A stretch of DNA of 7,922 nt. It comes from CAYYFV01 sp965660075 (GTDB taxonomy: Bacteria; Patescibacteriota; Gracilibacteria; UBA1369; GCA-2718715). The stretch lies in contig CBFHYO010000058.1 in the NCBI GenBank assembly GCA_965660075.1, forward strand, positions 1 through 7,922, written 5' to 3'. Under the pieces are notes generated by a model. It did not search any database and had not been told where the DNA came from. It saw only the letters and a list, made by a program, of their open reading frames with translations. Positions 5,976 through 7,922 of the stretch are shown piece by piece; the stretch's first letter is position 1; every line of letters starts with the position of its first letter. Both the position numbers and the translations under genes were made by a program.

Positions 5976-7058
5976 TTATTTCTTAATTAGATTATGTCCA
6001 CAGTTAGAACAAAATGTAAAAAACTTCGAGGTGTTGTGTTTGCAGCCTGGGCAAGTTTTTTGAAGTTCTAAGCCACAACCTCTACAGTTGTTGTATGAAT
6101 CTTTTATTTTAGTTTCGCATCTTGGACATTGATTTTTTGATAAACGTCTTTTGGATACTTTGTCTGAGGCATAATTGGATTTTTGAATGTAATATACCAC
6201 TCCCCCAAAAAGTGCGATAGTAGCTAAAACTACAGAGTAATAGAATATGTACTTAAGAAACTGAAAATTTTCTAGCCAATCCCAAATTCTATACAAGAAG
6301 TTCCATGGTAATGCATCTAGTAAAAATCCTAATACCACCTGTAACAAGAGAATTGATGCTGCTGCAACAACAGCTGTAGCAATAACTGTAAATGGACTAT
6401 TTTGCTTTTTAAGCTGAAAGTATTTTTTGAGACCAATCACAAAAAATGGCAATATAAAAATTAAGTGCAAAATAAATTCACCTAGCAAATAAAAGAACTC
6501 TTGAAAGTTAATCTTTTTTTCTGCAGCTTTGTATTCAGAATTGAGAAGATCTAAATTTGATTTGATTTTTTGATATTCAAGACTTCTTTGTGTTTTTAAA
6601 TCTTGAATAACTAGTTTTTGGTTTTTGATCTCGATTGGCTCTAAAGTTGGATCTTGATCTGCTAAACTTTGCCTTTGCTCAGTGAGAATATCCTCTTGAG
6701 CGTATATTTTAGTATTCAAATTAAACAATGGCTGTAAGTCCGATATGGTTTTATCATACAGTGAGTTGAGATTGTATTTTTTATCGGTCTGATTGAACAC
6801 AAACTCATCTGAATCCTGATTATCATAATACATTTTATAAGATCGCATTTCTCTACAAATGTCTTTTTGTAGATTTGTCTCTTTGGTGTTTGACAACTGT
6901 TCTATACAATGACTTGGCTGAATGGGAAAATTAATGATACTGGAAATATCAGAGAGAAAGGTTTGACTAATAGAAAAGATAAAAATCACCATTAATGTCA
7001 GTAAAATAGCCCCTAGCTTGGATGTTTTGACTTCGGATACTTGTTCAACAGGCTTCAT
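5976..7058 (-). CDS. Multi-pass membrane protein with two C-terminal zinc ribbons
   Basis: I do not recognise a named family for the whole 360-residue protein. It has one membrane segment near the N-terminus (about 15-35), a polar, partly coiled-coil-prone region of about 150 residues (roughly 36-185, rich in Gln, Lys, Glu and Leu around 120-182, with Cys51 and Cys68), then three segments (about 187-210, 222-248 and 266-291). The C-terminus carries two zinc-ribbon knuckle pairs: Cys311, Cys314, Cys325 and Cys328 (CPRC, CRGC) and Cys336, Cys339, Cys350 and Cys353 (CPGC, CSNC), resembling double zinc ribbon (DZR/zinc_ribbon_2) domains. With four membrane segments the N-terminus and the ribbons would share one side, most likely the cytoplasm, leaving the coiled region outside. 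It is the first gene of the five-gene minus-strand cluster and diverges from a Fur-type metalloregulator. A sensing or scaffolding role is only inference. Confidence 0.72.
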   Translation of the reverse strand: MKPVEQVSEVKTSKLGAILLTLMVIFIFSISQTFLSDISSIINFPIQPSHCIEQLSNTKETNLQKDICREMRSYKMYYDNQDSDEFVFNQTDKKYNLNSLYDKTISDLQPLFNLNTKIYAQEDILTEQRQSLADQDPTLEPIEIKNQKLVIQDLKTQRSLEYQKIKSNLDLLNSEYKAAEKKINFQEFFYLLGEFILHLIFILPFFVIGLKKYFQLKKQNSPFTVIATAVVAAASILLLQVVLGFLLDALPWNFLYRIWDWLENFQFLKYIFYYSVVLATIALFGGVVYYIQKSNYASDKVSKRRLSKNQCPRCETKIKDSYNNCRGCGLELQKTCPGCKHNTSKFFTFCSNCGHNLIKK

Positions 7059-7091
7059 GTTTTTTGGATTATTTTAATTAATTTTATATCT

Positions 7092-7121
7092 ATTATGTGA
7101 TTAATACAATTTAAGTGACAA
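7092..7121 (-). promoter_or_regulatory. Candidate promoter of the five-gene minus-strand cluster
   Basis: Read on the minus strand, TTGTCA (7116-7121, 5/6 to the -35 consensus) and CATAAT (7092-7097, 5/6 to the -10 consensus) are 18 bp apart, placing a start about 25-30 bp before ATG 7058. A weaker alternative is TTGTAT (7104-7109) with TAAAAT (7081-7086), spacer 17. The -35 of the better pair overlaps the left arm of the inverted repeat at 7118-7142. Confidence 0.4.
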
Positions 7122-7150
7122 ACGCAACTTGGTTGCATTTGTATTTTAAA
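7110..7150. promoter_or_regulatory. Inverted repeat, candidate metalloregulator (Fur/Zur-type) operator
   Basis: The core arms are ACAAACGCAAC (7118-7128) and GTTGCATTTGT (7132-7142), complementary at 10 of 11 positions around the 3-bp centre TTG. The dyad symmetry resumes further out with TTTAA (7110-7114) against TTAAA (7146-7150). The site lies between the divergent zinc-ribbon membrane-protein gene and the Fur-family gene, ending 1 bp before ATG 7152. It does not closely match the classic E. coli Fur or B. subtilis Zur boxes as I remember them, so assignment to the adjacent regulator rests on position and symmetry. Confidence 0.55.
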
Positions 7151-7151
7151 C

Positions 7152-7595
7152 ATGTTAGATTGCACTAAACTTAATATATTAACAGTGGATATTAAAAAAC
7201 TTTTAAAATCTAAGGGACTTAGAGCTGGTAAAGTTCGGATAGAATTTTTGGAACACTTATTAGCGTCAAAAAAACCGTTGTCTGCAGCAGATATTCTGAA
7301 CAAAGAAAATATGCAATCTGTTAGTAAAAGTACTATCTATAGAAATATAGATGAATTGCTCGAGGCACAAATTATAGATGCGGTTTTAAGTAATTCTGAT
7401 TCTCAATTGTATGAGATTAAAACTGATCATCATCACCATCATTTTAACTGCACCAAATGTGGTTGGATGCAATGCTTGGATGTTTGTGAAATTGAGAGTG
7501 TCTTATCTAAATTCGAAGAAAAATTAAAGCTTTCTGGGCTCGAAGTACGAAATCACCTACTTGGATTTGAAGGTCTATGTAAAAATTGTAAATAA
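7152..7595 (+). CDS. Fur-superfamily metal-responsive repressor (Zur/Fur/PerR type)
   Basis: The 147-residue protein has an N-terminal winged helix (about 14-90): LKSKGLRAGKVRIEFLEHLL, LSAADIL and the recognition helix VSKSTIYRNIDELLEAQII. The metal/dimer domain follows with HHHHH at 93-97 (regulatory metal ligands), Cys100 and Cys103 (FNCTKCG) and Cys143 and Cys146 (LCKNCK), the four-cysteine structural zinc site. Cys108 and Cys112 are extra. Metal identity (Zn, Mn, Fe or peroxide sensing) cannot be read from sequence, but the next gene encodes a ZnuA/TroA-type binding protein, favouring a zinc or manganese uptake repressor. ATG 7152 directly abuts the inverted repeat, leaving no room for a leader. 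The in-frame GTG at 7185 gives VDIKKLLKSKGLR, a more typical Fur N-terminus, and may be the true start. The gene is probably cotranscribed with the downstream lipoprotein gene. Confidence 0.9.
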   Translation: MLDCTKLNILTVDIKKLLKSKGLRAGKVRIEFLEHLLASKKPLSAADILNKENMQSVSKSTIYRNIDELLEAQIIDAVLSNSDSQLYEIKTDHHHHHFNCTKCGWMQCLDVCEIESVLSKFEEKLKLSGLEVRNHLLGFEGLCKNCK

Positions 7596-7610
7596 ATTTA
7601 ATTTAAAAAA

Positions 7611-7922
7611 ATGAATAAAGTATTATCAGTTCTTTTTTTAGTTCTAGTTGCTGGCTGTGCATCGAACATGAATAACTCGCAAGATATAACTCCATCAGTT
7701 GTTAGTTCTTTTTATCCGATTGAGTATATTGTTTCTGAATTAGAGCCAGAACTAAAGCAGCACAATCTTGTAGGCCAAAAAAATATCCATGGATTCGATT
7801 TAAGCACCACTGATGTTGTAATGATGGAAAAGGCAGACATTGTAATAGGCCTAAACCTCGAATTAGAACCTTGGCTTAAAGCTTCGCTTGATAAAAATTT
7901 AGTTTTAGCTAATGCAGATTTA
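7611..7922 (+). CDS. ZnuA/TroA-type metal ABC transporter substrate-binding lipoprotein, 3'-truncated by window edge
   Basis: ATG 7611 opens a frame that stays open for 104 codons to the window end; the family is usually about 300 residues, so only the first third is present. A lipoprotein signal ends with LVAGC, Cys16. Then SFYPIEYIVSEL (33-44) matches the first strand and helix of cluster A-I (ZnuA/PsaA/TroA) binding proteins. GQKNIHGFDLSTTDVV has His60 at the position of the first metal ligand, and KADIVIGLNLELEPWL (74-89) matches the conserved 'AdlvvynGlglE.wl' segment. It would capture Zn2+ or Mn2+ outside the membrane and pass it to an ABC permease, presumably encoded beyond the window. 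It lies 15 bp after the Fur-family gene. A His-rich loop, which would favour zinc, would be downstream and is not visible. The leader is A-rich with no Shine-Dalgarno. Confidence 0.88.
   Translation, partial: MNKVLSVLFLVLVAGCASNMNNSQDITPSVVSSFYPIEYIVSELEPELKQHNLVGQKNIHGFDLSTTDVVMMEKADIVIGLNLELEPWLKASLDKNLVLANADL

Noticed and set aside
7055..7303. Minus-strand open frame of 82 codons opposite the Fur-family gene
   Set aside because: It overlaps the well-supported regulator and the divergent promoter region, its protein shows no recognisable family, and it looks like a shadow frame.
7428..7442. Run of five histidine codons that could suggest an engineered tag
   Set aside because: A His-rich stretch just before CxxC is the normal metal-binding motif of Fur-superfamily proteins.
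1..7922. UGA reassigned to glycine (as in some Patescibacteria lineages), suggested by exclusive TAA stops
   Set aside because: All genes read full length under the standard code with glycine encoded by GGN and no in-frame TGA, so nothing supports recoding here.

Overview
This is an ordinary-looking stretch of an AT-rich bacterial chromosome (roughly two thirds A+T by eye) with very dense coding. All nine genes whose 3' end is visible stop with TAA. None of the nine genes whose start is visible has a recognisable Shine-Dalgarno sequence; the leaders are A/T-rich. UGA is not read through in any gene, so the standard bacterial code fits. The metal-binding protein at the right edge is a lipoprotein, as in single-membrane bacteria, rather than a soluble periplasmic protein. 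These traits would suit a reduced, AT-rich lineage such as a Patescibacteria/CPR-type organism, but Bacteroidota-like or other AT-rich bacteria cannot be excluded from the sequence alone.

Layout. (1) 1-732, plus strand: the 3' part of a GCS2-type glutamate-cysteine/carboxylate-amine ligase, whose stop overlaps that of (2) a minus-strand Bcp/PrxQ peroxiredoxin (729-1175). (3) After a divergent 103-bp spacer, a plus-strand protein of 589 residues (1279-3048) joins a lytic-transglycosylase-like domain to an SGNH esterase-like domain and a Gly/Ser/Asp repeat tail, with no visible export signal. (4) 7058 down to 3052, minus strand: a tight five-gene cluster, in transcription order a membrane protein with two C-terminal zinc ribbons, an RBBP9/YdeN-like serine hydrolase, a MauE/DoxX-like membrane protein, a SpoU/TrmH RNA 2'-O-methyltransferase and an alpha/beta-hydrolase lipoprotein. 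(5) Diverging from that cluster, plus strand: a Fur-superfamily metalloregulator (7152-7595) followed 15 bp later by the 5' part of a ZnuA/TroA-type metal-binding lipoprotein that runs off the window.

How they fit together. The right-hand part looks like a metal (probably zinc or manganese) uptake locus with its own regulator. A strong 25-bp inverted repeat, extendable to 41 bp, sits directly in front of the regulator. It overlaps the best -35 candidate of the divergent five-gene cluster, so one operator could control both directions. No mobile element, CRISPR array, tRNA or rRNA was seen, and no stretch above 300 bp lacks a gene.

The most distinctive observations are the transglycosylase-SGNH fusion without a signal peptide, a near-perfect 46-bp-period tandem duplication at a gene junction that creates a chimeric 17-codon mini-ORF while keeping stop/start overlaps on both sides, and the shared-operator arrangement at the metalloregulator.
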